NCBI GenBank assembly: GCA_034638255.1
Contig: JAWPGT010000039.1
Span: forward strand, 62,001 to 126,000
Source of the DNA: Coprinus comatus
Taxonomy: Eukaryota; Basidiomycota; Agaricomycetes; Agaricales; Agaricaceae
Length of the DNA: 64,000 nt
Direction of reading: 5' to 3'
Below the pieces are notes generated by a model. It had not been told where the DNA came from. It searched no databases and was given only the letters and a program-made list of their open reading frames with translations. A program made the translations under genes and the position numbers. Numbering within the stretch: the stretch's first letter is position 1; each line of letters opens with the position of its first letter. Below, piece by piece: positions 22,935 to 32,916 of the stretch.

Positions 22935-23991
22935 ATGCCTAATCCTACACAGGCGAGTGGTCTAAGTGCATCAGGCAGTGAGTTCGAATGATTTTCTATG
23001 TATATAAATCAACTATCAACTATTGCATTTAGTGGCCAAACGCAAGAATAAGACTTCGCTTCACCAAGTGGGGCAGGCAGATAATATTTCAGATTTGAGA
23101 GAAGTGCGTACTTTCCTCTGCATGCAGAGCGTACTGATTTGTTATCTAGAGCATTCACGAGCTACTAGATTGGAAACGCGAGATAACTGCTGAGCTTCAA
23201 GATAGACGAGAGGCCCAAGAAGCGATCAATGAATCTCACAATGTAAAAAACGTCAGTACCCGTGCTATTACAACTTTGACTTTAATTGACTAACATTGCG
23301 TGTTAAGTCCGGTTTACACAAAATGGTGGAGAATTCGGAGCCTAAGATCCAATACCTCATTGAGCAGCTGAAGGCTGAGATGGACGAAAATCTCGACAAA
23401 AAATTGCGGTTGAAAACAGATTCGACGGAAGTAAAGGTAACTAATTGACTCACTATTTATCATATAGTTTTTAGTTTTTATATTCATTATCTTCTTCTAC
23501 AAGGTATTGCTAAACGTTTTAGAGATGCATAAGAAGGAAATGGATTCGTTGGATCGTTCGCAACGTGACGTTCGGAGGGAAGTAGAAGATATAAAATTTC
23601 TTCTGGTAACCTAATATGCTCCCTTCTCCCTTACCAACATTCAAACTTTTTGCAGGAAGTCTGTACTCGCGTGGAGATCATCGCGAAAAAAGTAGAGAAA
23701 AAGCTGCAATATATTTTCGACACAATCTACGATATTACGTTTATTCTCTTACGGCCTTGGAAGGTGTTATTTTACATTAGTGAAGCCATACATGATAATT
23801 GGAAACGCTTCTTGGCGTCGTCTCTACGCCTTTTCAAGGCGGCTATTATTTTTCTACAAAAATTGGCTTTGCATCCTGTGTTCTGTCTTGGTGCAGCTGC
23901 TTTCATATCTGCTTATTTACTACTTTTTCTACCACCATTGCCATATTTCGGAATCACGGCAAATATTGGAGAAGAGGATTTATATTATTAG
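22935..23991 (+). CDS. coiled-coil protein with C-terminal membrane segments
   Basis: ATG 22935 (MPNPTQASGLSASG). All introns join in phase: GMAKRKNKTSLHQVGQADN, SIHELLDWKREITAELQDRR, SGLHKMVENSEPKIQYLIEQ, VLLNVLEMHKKEMDSLDRSQ, EVCTRVEIIAKKVEKKLQYI. The middle ~120 residues are charged heptad-like helix, a likely coiled coil. The C-terminus has hydrophobic stretches (IYDITFILLRPWKVLFYI and FCLGAAAFISAYLLLFLPPL). Five introns of about 50-70 nt. About 250 residues, intact, no known domain. Membrane-tethered coiled coil; localisation unknown. Confidence 0.7.
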
Positions 23992-24019
23992 ACCTAAATT
24001 TTATAATCGCCTTTAATGG

Positions 24020-24776
24020 GATTTGTTGTGGACCAAGGGATTTTCTTTTATCACGGACTTGAAATTGGTTTGGAACTAAGGAGCGGTGTTCCCTCTACCA
24101 GCTTCGATAGGATGCAACTCGCCATGAAGACCTTTGCGGTAGACGAGAAGAGTGTCAGCGGATACGTCGTACGTCTTTAAATACATGCGCCTTCACAATT
24201 GATATCAAATCTTCCAACAATCTACTCGGGCACGAGCTCGAGCCTCAGACACTGAGGACACAAATGCCGAAACGCTTTTCAGCCCCAGGCCTTCCTAAAC
24301 CCAATCACTCCCAGATGTATGCGATTAAAAGCATTTTTCAGAAGCCTCTCAGCCTTAATCAAGGTCTACCCGGAACTGGAAAGACCGTTACTTCTGCATC
24401 GATTGTTTATCATCTTGCCAAAATGGATCCTGGTCAAGTTCTTGTTTGCACTCCTTCCAACGTCGCCGTTGATCAACTCACCGAGAGAATTCACTCCACT
24501 GGGCTCAAGGTTGTGCACCTCACTACCAAATCTCATGCAACGTTGGATTCGAGTATCAGTTTCTTGACGCTGCATCAACAAGTTGCCAATAACACTACCC
24601 ACGATGATGGAAGGAAATACAATGCGTTGATTAAGCAGTGCGAGAAGGAGATTTTAAGCACCGCAGATGTTATTTGCTGACTTGCGTTGGAGTTGGAGAT
24701 CCTAGGTTGAGCAAATTGAAGTTCAGGACAGTTTTGATCGATGAAGCTACCCAAGCTGCGGAGCCAGGTAGTTGTC
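24020..24776 (+). pseudogene. UPF1: UPF1 RNA helicase, truncated copy
   Basis: UPF1 is the ATP-dependent RNA helicase of nonsense-mediated decay. Readable in order: [20 protein letters not shown] (about 24098), an intron, MPKRFSAPGLPKPNHSQMYA (24264), Walker A region QGLPGTGKTVTSASIVYHLA (family has QGPPGTGKT, so a Pro to Leu change), VCTPSNVAVDQLTERIHSTG, SISFLTLHQQVANNTTHDD and [14 protein letters not shown] one-base deletion near 24678 shifts the frame before [16 protein letters not shown] and the DEAT box ([12 protein letters not shown]), after which similarity stops. Zinc-binding N-terminus and the second RecA domain are absent. No shorter functional product is likely. Confidence 0.9.
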
Positions 24777-25698
24777 TTGTCTATGGAGCGACTGACCGAC
24801 TTGTTGAATAGCAACTCGGCCGGTTTGTCACTCTCCTGCGCGTGTCTGTAAGTAACATTGAAACAGGAACACTGTAGCCAGATCCCCATATGATTCCGTG
24901 AAGATTCCTTTTGTACTTCTTTCTCGGTTACTTTAGCGTTTGCTACCATGTTACCAGCCCCGTACGTTCATTTCAAACGGTTTCAATGTTTACATGTTGA
25001 CGTCTCTATCATCATTGGCTATTCCTAGGCCTCAGGCTACTACTACAGAAGCAATAGCCACCTCACCCTTCGTCCTCTACTTCATCTCGTACAATCTCTT
25101 CAACGACCATCTCACTTTTTGGATGCTTTCCAAGAACAAAGAAATCCTCGCCCCGTTTGTGTTCATGTCAGAAATGGATACACTGAGGAGAAAATCCTAA
25201 AGACCAACAAATTGTCCTGCATACACTGTTCTCCGTGTAGCTGGATGTGCAAAATTAACAAGGCTGACGATTATGGCATTCAAACGAGAACGTTGAGCAA
25301 GTTCTTGACGGACGTTATCCTTCGCCGTTTTTTTGCGAGCGAAGCCAAGTCTTATTGCAGCGGTTGGAACGCACTGCACTTGAAGGATATTGGGTGGTGA
25401 TTGGGTATGTACTTTTCTTAATTAGGGTCGGTATACCTCTATGGTACCATTTGCCAACCTTCAAGTTTTAATACTGGAAGGCTACGTCATCTTTATGAAG
25501 ATTAATAATATGAACGTTCGTTTTCTATAATCCATATTAACAATCTCCTCAATCTCTCTTTCGCATCTCGCGTCTCGCATCCTGCATCACATACTATCTC
25601 TCAGGTCCCATGCCAATCTAGTCTACATCATCGCTCAAGTCCAACCTACCAAAATCTACAACATAGGAATCTAATCGCACGTCAAAGTTTCTTTCAAA
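24777..25698. other. no gene recognised; CT-rich leader at the end
   Basis: Downstream of the UPF1 copy no further UPF1 sequence could be confirmed, although a short frame near 25119 (DAFQEQRNP) is reminiscent of the helicase VDAFQG motif. The last 150 bp before 25699 are rich in CT and CATCTCGC words, as in leaders of expressed fungal genes. Confidence 0.4.
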
Positions 25699-25884
25699 AT
25701 GGCAGAATACGCAGGCGACGTCGATGGCCTTGGTATTCTATGCCTCTTAGATGCATCCGAACACTTTTATGCCAGAAGTCCTTATGGGTTTTACCAAGAG
25801 TTGTATGAGTATTGGATTACGGTGAATTATGGAGAGAGTTATAGGATGCATTGTTATAATGGGATTTTGTTTAATCATGAATGA
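25699..25884 (+). CDS. small hypothetical protein
   Basis: 61-codon ORF starting in a good fungal context (TTCAAAATGGCA) after a CT-rich leader. Sequence [20 protein letters not shown] continues to a Tyr-rich part ([20 protein letters not shown]). No similarity recognised. It may be only the first exon of a longer gene, or a spurious ORF. Confidence 0.35.
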   Translation: MAEYAGDVDGLGILCLLDASEHFYARSPYGFYQELYEYWITVNYGESYRMHCYNGILFNHE

Positions 25885-26967
25885 CCATACCAAAGAAATG
25901 TAAACGTTGGTAGTGAATATGGCAAGATTTTGGTGGATATGAAGGGGGTTGGAAGAGTTTCCTCCTTGGGGATAGGTGTGCATCGATCTGTGTTACATTC
26001 GTTGAGTTCAAAGATGGGTTCGAGCCACAAGTGAAACGGTCTACGTCCACGAGGTAGTCGTGCAAGTGATGCACGACAACTGGAACGAGAAACAGGTATT
26101 CATTCATTCACATCCACAATAATCCTTATATTGACCAAACTAGTCATCACTCAGTACCCCCGCCTTCTCCGCGCAATTTCACCAGTCGAATACATCAACC
26201 ACCGCACCTTTCTTCCTACAGATGATGATAACTTTGATATGCCTCGTCGTCGCTTCTTGGCGCTGGCAGCTGCTGCGCTAATCATGACCATCGTGGCCTC
26301 GTCTGGTGCAATTTTCATTTCATTCTTTTTATCTGCTTTTGACGCGTCTTCGTTGATGTGAGCTCTTGGCTCCACTCAATCGCAGCATGGTCAGTACATC
26401 AGCTGCTAAGAACATTGAAAATGCAGCAAAATAATTCACCTAGTTCCTCCGTTACATCTGCTCTGATTTCCTGCCCATCATTTTCCTGCTCATCATTGGA
26501 CGTTCCTCGACATTGCATCACGGAGTTATCGTTATCTTTGGTAAGCCTCCCATTGATTTATATTAAGGAAAGGAAAGGGTTCGCTTACCGACGTTTGTTG
26601 TACGCGTACGTGCGTGTAGGGTGTGAACGATGGAGAGAGAAAGAGAGAGAGCGCCTGATTGTTCGCTATTGTTTGTATCTAACTGGAATCGATTAAGCTT
26701 TCAGTCGCAAGTACAAACAAACAGCTACTCTCTTGAGCTCAGTCCCACTCAATTGTGAAAGCATCTCTTCTTCAGGAACTCTATGGAACTGAGGAACAAC
26801 AGCCTGCCACAGTTGATGTATATCCCGATCATTCATCAAATGACGCTTGGAACTTAGTTCACAACTCCCCACCGTCCACACGACCAGTCTTCTTGATTTT
26901 TGTTGTATAATTTACGAAGTTTTGTACAAAAATTTTCCCTCAACACCCTTTGATTCGACTCTGCCTT
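25885..26967. other. mostly unassigned; one ORF with a membrane helix
   Basis: The plus-strand frame 26131-26361 contains a hydrophobic helix (FLALAAAALIMTIVASSGAI) and may be an exon of an unrecognised membrane protein. The minus-strand frame 26881-26693 (VPEEEMLSQLSGTELKRVAV) looks codon-like but matches nothing I know. Confidence 0.35.
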
Positions 26968-27115
26968 CGATAATCCTGTAGGACTATCGCGTCGACGCTC
27001 TGATAATCCTACAGGACTATCATAGCTTTATTCTGATCATGCCAAATGTAAAATATGTGACATATGTCACGAAAACCCTTTGATAAACTTGGCGACATAT
27101 CTATACATTGTTGTA
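26968..27115 (-). repeat. 148-bp inverted repeat, right copy
   Basis: Reverse complement of 3493-3641. Ends CATTGTTGTA at 27115. Carries the same two GATAATCCTRYAGGAYTATC palindromes. Separation of the outer ends is 23.6 kb. Confidence 0.8.
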
Positions 27116-27186
27116 GGTCAATGACGCATCAGTCTCGTCCCTATAATTCAACGTACAATAATTATCAAAATTCTGGTCATGCATTT

Positions 27187-27888
27187 TTATACAAATATAA
27201 TCCCATTACCTCCGTCAGCAACCCTTAGTGCTGCAATTTGTGTGCTGAGACTCGAATATCCATTCCCAATAAACCCTCCTTTTGCTCTCCGGGCAACGTC
27301 TACCCCAACGCTATAATCACTCTCACCTTTACCCCATTTTCTAATTCTACCCACATCACTGCTTCCAATAACCCTTTTCATCGCTCCTCCCAGCCAACCA
27401 TGCTTCCTAGCCCACAAGTCAGTCATTCATTACTGCTTTTTGAGTTTATAAAACTGTAGGTAGACACCAGGATGATAGATAGCTCCGTCATGAAGGATGA
27501 ATAAAGTTCGGGCACGAGGATGATGTAGTACTTGATACGAGATTGCTGAACGTATACGTTGTAAAGGAGGGTAACGGCGTAATTGCATTGAACTAGCGAT
27601 TGTAGCGCCCAGTTTTGGTGGAAGGATTGAAGGTTCGAAGCCTGGTAATGCCGCCCAGGTAGTATATCCTATACTATTTTGAGAAAGGTACTCCCAATGG
27701 GTTTCGAAGTCACCTGAGGGAGTATGCAAGTTAGTTAATGCATCAAAAGAAGAAAAGAAACATGAGATAGAAAGTACCTCGACTAAGGTGAAGACCCATC
27801 TATTCATCTCCATCTTTATCCAATTCCAATTTATTCTGCACACGATCCGTGATATCATAGATAGGTTGACTCCATTCAAACTTGACAT
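27187..27888 (-). pseudogene. O-fucosyltransferase-like fragment
   Basis: Two minus-strand frames read as parts of a fungal GDP-fucose O-fucosyltransferase-like family. Upstream part: GDFETHWEYLSQNSIGYTTW and LPGFEPSILPPKLG, then RRYPPLQRIRSA, matching the family pattern RGDF...W..LP...R..P...Q. Downstream part: GVDVARRAKGGFIGNGYSSL followed by STQIAALRVADGG, matching the usual near-terminal FIGNG(F/W)SSLTSN motif. Family members act on glycoproteins in the ER or Golgi. The N-terminal two thirds are missing, and the parts are separated by a stop after YKLKKQ that an intron might or might not remove. Assignment rests on these two motifs. Confidence 0.5.
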
Positions 27889-28234
27889 TCAAATACTTCC
27901 GAAAAGCAGGCCACATCGAATGTAATAAATACGCTTGTAGTCAAAGACCTATTCACATAAATAGTGTCAACATCTCAAAAAAAAGAAAGAAAGAAAGAAA
28001 AAACAAGGAAATCAAGAACAAATGTACTTCCAATAAAATATCCAATCATCTACAACCATACATCTCTCACTTCCACTCAACACTTCCGCAGCACATTCCC
28101 ATTGACCCTCATAACTATTTCCTCTTCTTTACAAACATCTTCATCAAAAGGGTATGAGATGGAGGCCTCCATATTATATATGGACATGCGATCAGTAAGA
28201 CATTGTTAGTGATGTCAACGGTGTAGCATGTTTA

Positions 28235-28422
28235 CAAGAAATCGTATCGAGTAGTGCGACTGGTAACCATCTCATAGTTTCTTTCATTACTGCATTGATA
28301 TAAGGAAGATTTGGCCTATCATTGAAGTCCAGCTTGAGCTTTCTTTTGGACTTCAGCATATAATACCATGGCCATGAAAAATACGTGAACCGTTGAAGCG
28401 GACTATATATAGACATTGACAT
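28235..28422 (-). pseudogene. cytochrome P450 fragment (K-helix region)
   Basis: The frame reads KLDFNDRPNLPYINAVMKET followed by MRWLPVA, the stretch of fungal P450s leading into the K-helix ExxR motif (here E-T-M-R). The following residues (LLDTISCKHATPLTS) only loosely keep the PHATTEDDVY pattern. No haem-binding cysteine loop, I-helix or membrane anchor is nearby, so this is a short remnant. Confidence 0.75.
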
Positions 28423-29580
28423 CAGATTTCAATATTGTGATTAGATTGTGGTCTGGACCATGACAGAGCCTTGCCCTAAACCTGGAGGGCTATGATCCAT
28501 CACGGTAACATCGTCCCCCCATCAACTTCTACCCGTGCTCTCAAGTAAAGTATCAATTGCCCAATGCCTTCTGCTGTAGCCGCTATGCGTTCCTTAAACG
28601 CACGATTTGCCATCGAGTGGTGGCGGATTTTCGCATGCCAACTCCAGCTTCTCCCTTGCTGGCCAGGGAACGCGCATATCCAAGCACGTCATTAAATCTC
28701 TGGTTTTGATTTACTCAGCATTGGTACGTTCCCATTGCTCTACATGATCCAAACCCGTGCCCTAAAAATTGGGTCGCGACTGTTGAAACAGGTCCATCAA
28801 TATCGCGCAGGAAGCTTCATTCCTTGGAAGGCTTTCCAACCCTACCCCGTAAACTGACGCGTAAGCAATGATCTATCGATGCTTGCAAACGCTCTCGTAG
28901 ACTCAAGCAACCATGGCCAACCGACTTTTACTCCCACGTCGAATATGGGGTTTAATTTTAATCGCGTCTGACAAAGCATTGTGATTGCAGTTTCCTACCC
29001 ATCGATGGTATTGCTTTTCTGATCCCACGTTCGCTTCTAGGGCGCAACGCATTGCTACAGATGATTCTCGCCATAGGTCAATCATCAATTCAGCTGCACG
29101 GCGTCCTGGTTGGCCTTTTGGATCGCGTTTTATCCAGTGCTAGGGGTGGCTCAGTCATAATCGATCCCCAGTTCTGAACCGGCGGTTTGCATTTCACCCC
29201 TCGCCTGGGCGTGACTATGCATCGCTGCCTCATCAGTTCTGATCTAATAGCCCGTACCTTGCCGTCCAATGTCTGATTGCATTCGATGCCCAGCACTGAA
29301 GGTGCGGCTTGCATTTCACCCCTCGCCTGGGCGTGGCTATGCAATGCTAACCCTTAAGTTCTGAACTCGCGCTATGCCTTACGCCCTACGCAACGTTGTC
29401 ATCATCCAATGGCCTGCCCTGCTATATTCATCTTTGCCCCTGTGTTCAAATCGGCGTTGCATCGACCGTGGCGCGTCCCGTTATTCGCATCAAATCAAAT
29501 CATTAAACGGCGTTGCTTTCTCACGCCCCCGTCTTCTTTGCTGGCTTCAAACTACCCACCCACCCCCCGCATATCCAACC
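28423..29580. other. GC-richer non-coding block with tandem repeat
   Basis: No gene supported. Starts with the 18-bp word at 28467-28484 shared with 2611-2628 and includes a 122-bp tandem duplication (29162-29370). Base composition shifts here from AT-rich to GC-richer and stays so to about 32.4 kb, which suggests a boundary between sequence of different origin. Confidence 0.45.
29162..29370. repeat. 122-bp tandem repeat, about 1.7 copies
   Basis: Units starting at 29162 and 29284 share CGATSCCCAG..CTGAA and then TTGCATTTCACCCCTCGCCT GGGCGTG, followed by CTATGCA. Period 122 bp measured between the two TTGCATTTC words (29187 and 29309). Such repeats are common in subterminal regions of DNA transposons. 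Confidence 0.75.
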
Positions 29581-31101
29581 ATGCCATTGGTAAGCCTTTC
29601 ACTGCTCATTGACCCATCCCGCGTGCTCAACGTCCGCTGTTTCAGCGTTCTGGACAGCAGTTTCGCGCTTACGACCTCAGGGTATTATCAAAGCCAATTC
29701 CAATTAGCCCTCCCTCCCAGAAAAAACCTCAGACGCCCGAGCCAACCATTCTGACGTCCCCCACCGCCCGCCCAGCGTCCCAGCCCAACCCCCTCGATCA
29801 CCCCCGCCCATTCCCCGCTTTACCTGTGCCCGAAACGGTTGTTCTGACGCCTCAGGCTGCCCCTCCAACGCGTTGTCCTGCTTTACTGCAGGGCAATAGC
29901 AGGCAACGCGCTCGAGCTAAGCGAGCCCTCGAACGACAGCAACGGCCTTCCGCTGGCCGTCCACATGCTAGGGCAATCCAAGCCCTTAGGCGTGCCATGC
30001 CACACGCCATCGTCACCCCTTTCAGCCAGCAAGCCGCCGTTTCATCAGCAGCTACTAACGGATACACTGGCAGGCCTACGAAGTCCCTTACCCCGTTGCC
30101 TTCATCCCTGGAACGGCTTTTGGCCCAAGGCTATCGATTGATTGAAGCCCATGGCTCGTAAGTATCCCCTGTGGCTCAGCAAACCCTGCTGACTCCCTCC
30201 CATCTGACAGTCACGACGTGCCTTTAGTCTCCCAAGAAGGACGGGTCATTGGGGTTGTAGTACCCCCCCTCGCAGGCCAATTCATGCAATCGGTCGGTGC
30301 CGCCCAGCATGAAACGGCCGAGCTGTTGTCCAACCCCCAAATATCGCACCCGTTTTCCCCCCATGCGCGCGGAAGGCACGCCTTAGTCAATTTCGGCATC
30401 ATACACGGCAATGGGTGCACCCACCCATGCAACCTACGCACCCACCCCCGCAGCTTTGTCGTGGACAAAGTACGCACCAGCGACAATTTTCAACGCCTAG
30501 CCCACTATGCCAGCGGTAGGTCGGTTCCACCGTCTACTTTATTTTCGCTAATCTCTTCTCAGCCGCCCTCCAGCTGTGGTTCCCTAAGTTAAACCAGGTC
30601 TTCCACCGAACTGCCCATTTGCTCACAAACCATGATCCCCCGCTCATCCAAAACTTTCCACGGAGTTATTTTCCTGCCAGTTGCATTAATCTTGGGCCTT
30701 CGGTAGTCACTACCCCTCATCGCGACTCGCAAAACTATGCATTTGGGGTATGTGCTATTCAAGCGTTGGGCAGTTTCGACCACAGGATTGGCGGTCACCT
30801 CGTCCTGGAGGAGCTCAGCCTAGTCATAGAATTCCCACCTGGTTTTTTGGTGCTGTTTCCATCAGCAATGATCTCCCACTATAACCTTCCCATCCAACCG
30901 CATGAGGCTAGGAGCTCCTTCGTGCAATACTGCCCAGGAGAACTCCTCAGATACGTCGATAATGGACTGCTCACGGACAAAAAGCTGGCCAAGGAGAATC
31001 CGGAGAAATTTCTTGAAATGCAAAGGTCTAGGGTCAATTGGGCTGAAAGGTACCTGGGGTTTTCCAAGTTAGATGAGTTGGAGGGGGAATATGATCAATA
31101 A
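29581..31101 (+). CDS. TET/JBP-like Fe(II)/2-oxoglutarate dioxygenase
   Basis: Fungal relatives of TET/JBP oxidise 5-methylcytosine or related bases in DNA. Four exons join in phase (29581-29589, 29646-30157, 30211-30515, 30563-31101) into 454 residues starting MPLRSGQQFRAYDLRV. The N-terminal third is Pro/Arg-rich with a basic stretch (SRQRARAKRALERQQRPSAG). The catalytic fold begins around VVVPPLAGQFMQSVGAAQHE; metal ligands are the HRD in TTPHRDSQNYAFG and the distal His in LFPSAMISHYNLP, with a 2-oxoglutarate-binding Arg in PHEARSSFVQYCPG. GGHLVLEELSLVIEFPPG and LLRYVDNGLL are family hallmarks. All key residues present, so probably active. TET/JBP genes in basidiomycetes are known to travel with transposons. 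Confidence 0.85.
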
Positions 31102-31564
31102 ATGCCGAACTTTAGCTTAAGTAGTCTACCATCAGTCGATTGACCTTGCAGTTGACAGTAATAATACAACCCTAGTCCTTCCAATGCTAATCCTAGCCCC
31201 GGTCATGGGGGTATAGTAGCCTGTCGGTTGCTTTATAGAACCTATGGCAATTATTGTAAACTTTTCTCATTCCAGCACCCTACAGCCGTACGCCTACGTT
31301 TTCACCTAACCAAGCGGGCCAAGTTCTCTGCCTTTTTAAACAAAGGCGTGCTCAATCTACTGTGCTTCCCAAAGCTTGGAGCCTGCTGCCCCAACGCCTT
31401 CCCATTCAGCACTTTCCTGGTTGATGCCAAGGGCGCATCCGTCTCCAAACCCCCCACAAACCCCCGGCGTTTAGACCATGGCATGCCCATGCGCCTTTCT
31501 CCATCTACCAATTCCTTGCCTAGCGACTCACATCGCTGATTGCAGGCGTTCAACAATGCCATGA

Positions 31565-31589
31565 CCCCCCCCCCCCCCCCCCCCCCCCC
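31565..31589 (+). repeat. homopolymer, 25 C
   Basis: Twenty-five uninterrupted cytosines. The true length may differ, since such tracts are prone to assembly error. Confidence 0.9.
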
Positions 31590-32783
31590 ACCTGGAAATG
31601 ATGCTGGCGTTGCATGCTATCATGCATTGGCTCCTTGTCCAGCTCTATTAAACGCCACCCCCCTTGGCCTGCGCACGCCTCTGCCCCCTCGGTCTGATTC
31701 AAACGGTTGATCTTCTGACGCTCCATTGAACCGCCCTTCCACCCCACCAAGCACCTCCGTTGGGTGAATTCGAAATCCCCTGGACCAGGTTGCAATCCAA
31801 CGCCCTTCAGCTTCTATCCACCCTTTAACTCCCATGATCTATGGGGAATCGAGGCGTCTAGGCATCGACCAAACGATTCCAACGTTACCAAACGACTTGC
31901 TCGCCGATTTAAACAAAACCCATGCAATTTCTCTAGCTGAAGTAACAAACCCAGTCAAGCCCTTTTTATCATGCCACCAGCACCGTCATTGCGCTCAACC
32001 CCCAGCCTGGTTTGATTTCAAAGCAACATAATGCCCGCTGTGCCCTCCATCAAACGCAGGTCCACCATCATATTAGCCATCGGCTGCATTGAGAATTGCC
32101 CTTAAACTTACCGATGAAGCAGGCAGGGATGCCCCGCCAATTATCGGCCAAATCACCCTTGCCCTATGCATCGATTTTAGCCCCTTTCTACCGCCCTGCC
32201 TAAGCAACCCCAATGACCCCCTGGGCTCTCCCAATGGCGGCTTCGGCCGTGGCAGTCGTTGTTGCTATTTGCTGGGGCAATGCTGCCTTGCCGCTTGTCT
32301 CGGTCGCCAACCCCATAATCCAGAAGAAGCAATCAAAGGGGCGGTTCAGAGCATCCTTTGATAGGACGAGCAATGGATGGTTTACGGGAGGCTCTGACAG
32401 AGGATCACTTGGAGGATGAAGGCTTCACTAGACAAATGGTGCGTCCATCGTTTATTAACCGCGTTTCTTCGTCTTATTCACGACGCTCATCGTCATTTAC
32501 ATAGAGCATGGCGCATTGCTTTGATTTTCTGAGGCCAGATCCGCCAAAATCAAAAAAATATTGATTCCAGGGGAGGCCGGGGGCAAAAACATACTGACGT
32601 CAGCCAAATTTGGCGATTTTTTGACAAACAAAAGGGCAAAATTTCGAAAATTTCGGACCTAGGCTTATAGGTGATATTCCAGGGTCTTATCGAAATGAAT
32701 AGCACGTTCGTTACCAGCCAATCCCTGCTGCATGATCGGGGAATGTTTTAGCCATGCTTTACTCCTCTCTGCCCCAAAGCGAT

Positions 32784-32793
32784 CTATATATAG
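32784..32793 (+). promoter_or_regulatory. TATA box of the large gene
   Basis: CTATATATAG lies 124 bp before the ATG at 32917, a usual distance in fungi, with no competing gene start in between. Confidence 0.5.
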
Positions 32794-32916
32794 CGCCTGC
32801 GATTAATATTATTCACACGCCCCTCGCGTTGAGCTGATGAATCGGTGATAAGCAACGCGAAGCACGACGTATGTTGGGCCCTTCTGTTTCGCCATCATCT
32901 CAGCATTCGCTGCCCA

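Larger units (their letters stand above)
31102..32916. other. intergenic, poly-C tract, promoter of the large gene
   Basis: 1.8 kb without a supported gene between the dioxygenase and the large gene. Contains 25 consecutive C (31565-31589), then GC-rich sequence and, in the last 400 bp, AT-rich sequence with AAATTTGGCGATTTTTTGAC and a TATA box at 32784-32793. Confidence 0.45.

Noticed and set aside
22950..22995. tRNA-like words (GCGAGTGGTCTAAG then AGTTCGAAT) resembling A and B boxes of a serine tRNA
   Set aside because: No acceptor stem or full cloverleaf can be drawn, and the segment fits as first exon and intron start of the coiled-coil gene with correct splice phase.
25119..25400. Possible C-terminal UPF1 remnant beginning DAFQEQRNP
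   Set aside because: Only the first few residues resemble the helicase VDAFQG motif and nothing after them aligns, so it was not added to the UPF1 pseudogene.
29090..29344. Minus-strand ORF of 84 codons upstream of the dioxygenase
   Set aside because: It is produced by the 122-bp tandem repeat and shows no protein-like conservation between repeat units.
31228..32031. Several plus-strand ORFs around the poly-C tract
   Set aside because: They are short and rich in Pro, Cys and Leu from GC-rich DNA; no splice joins or motifs support a gene.
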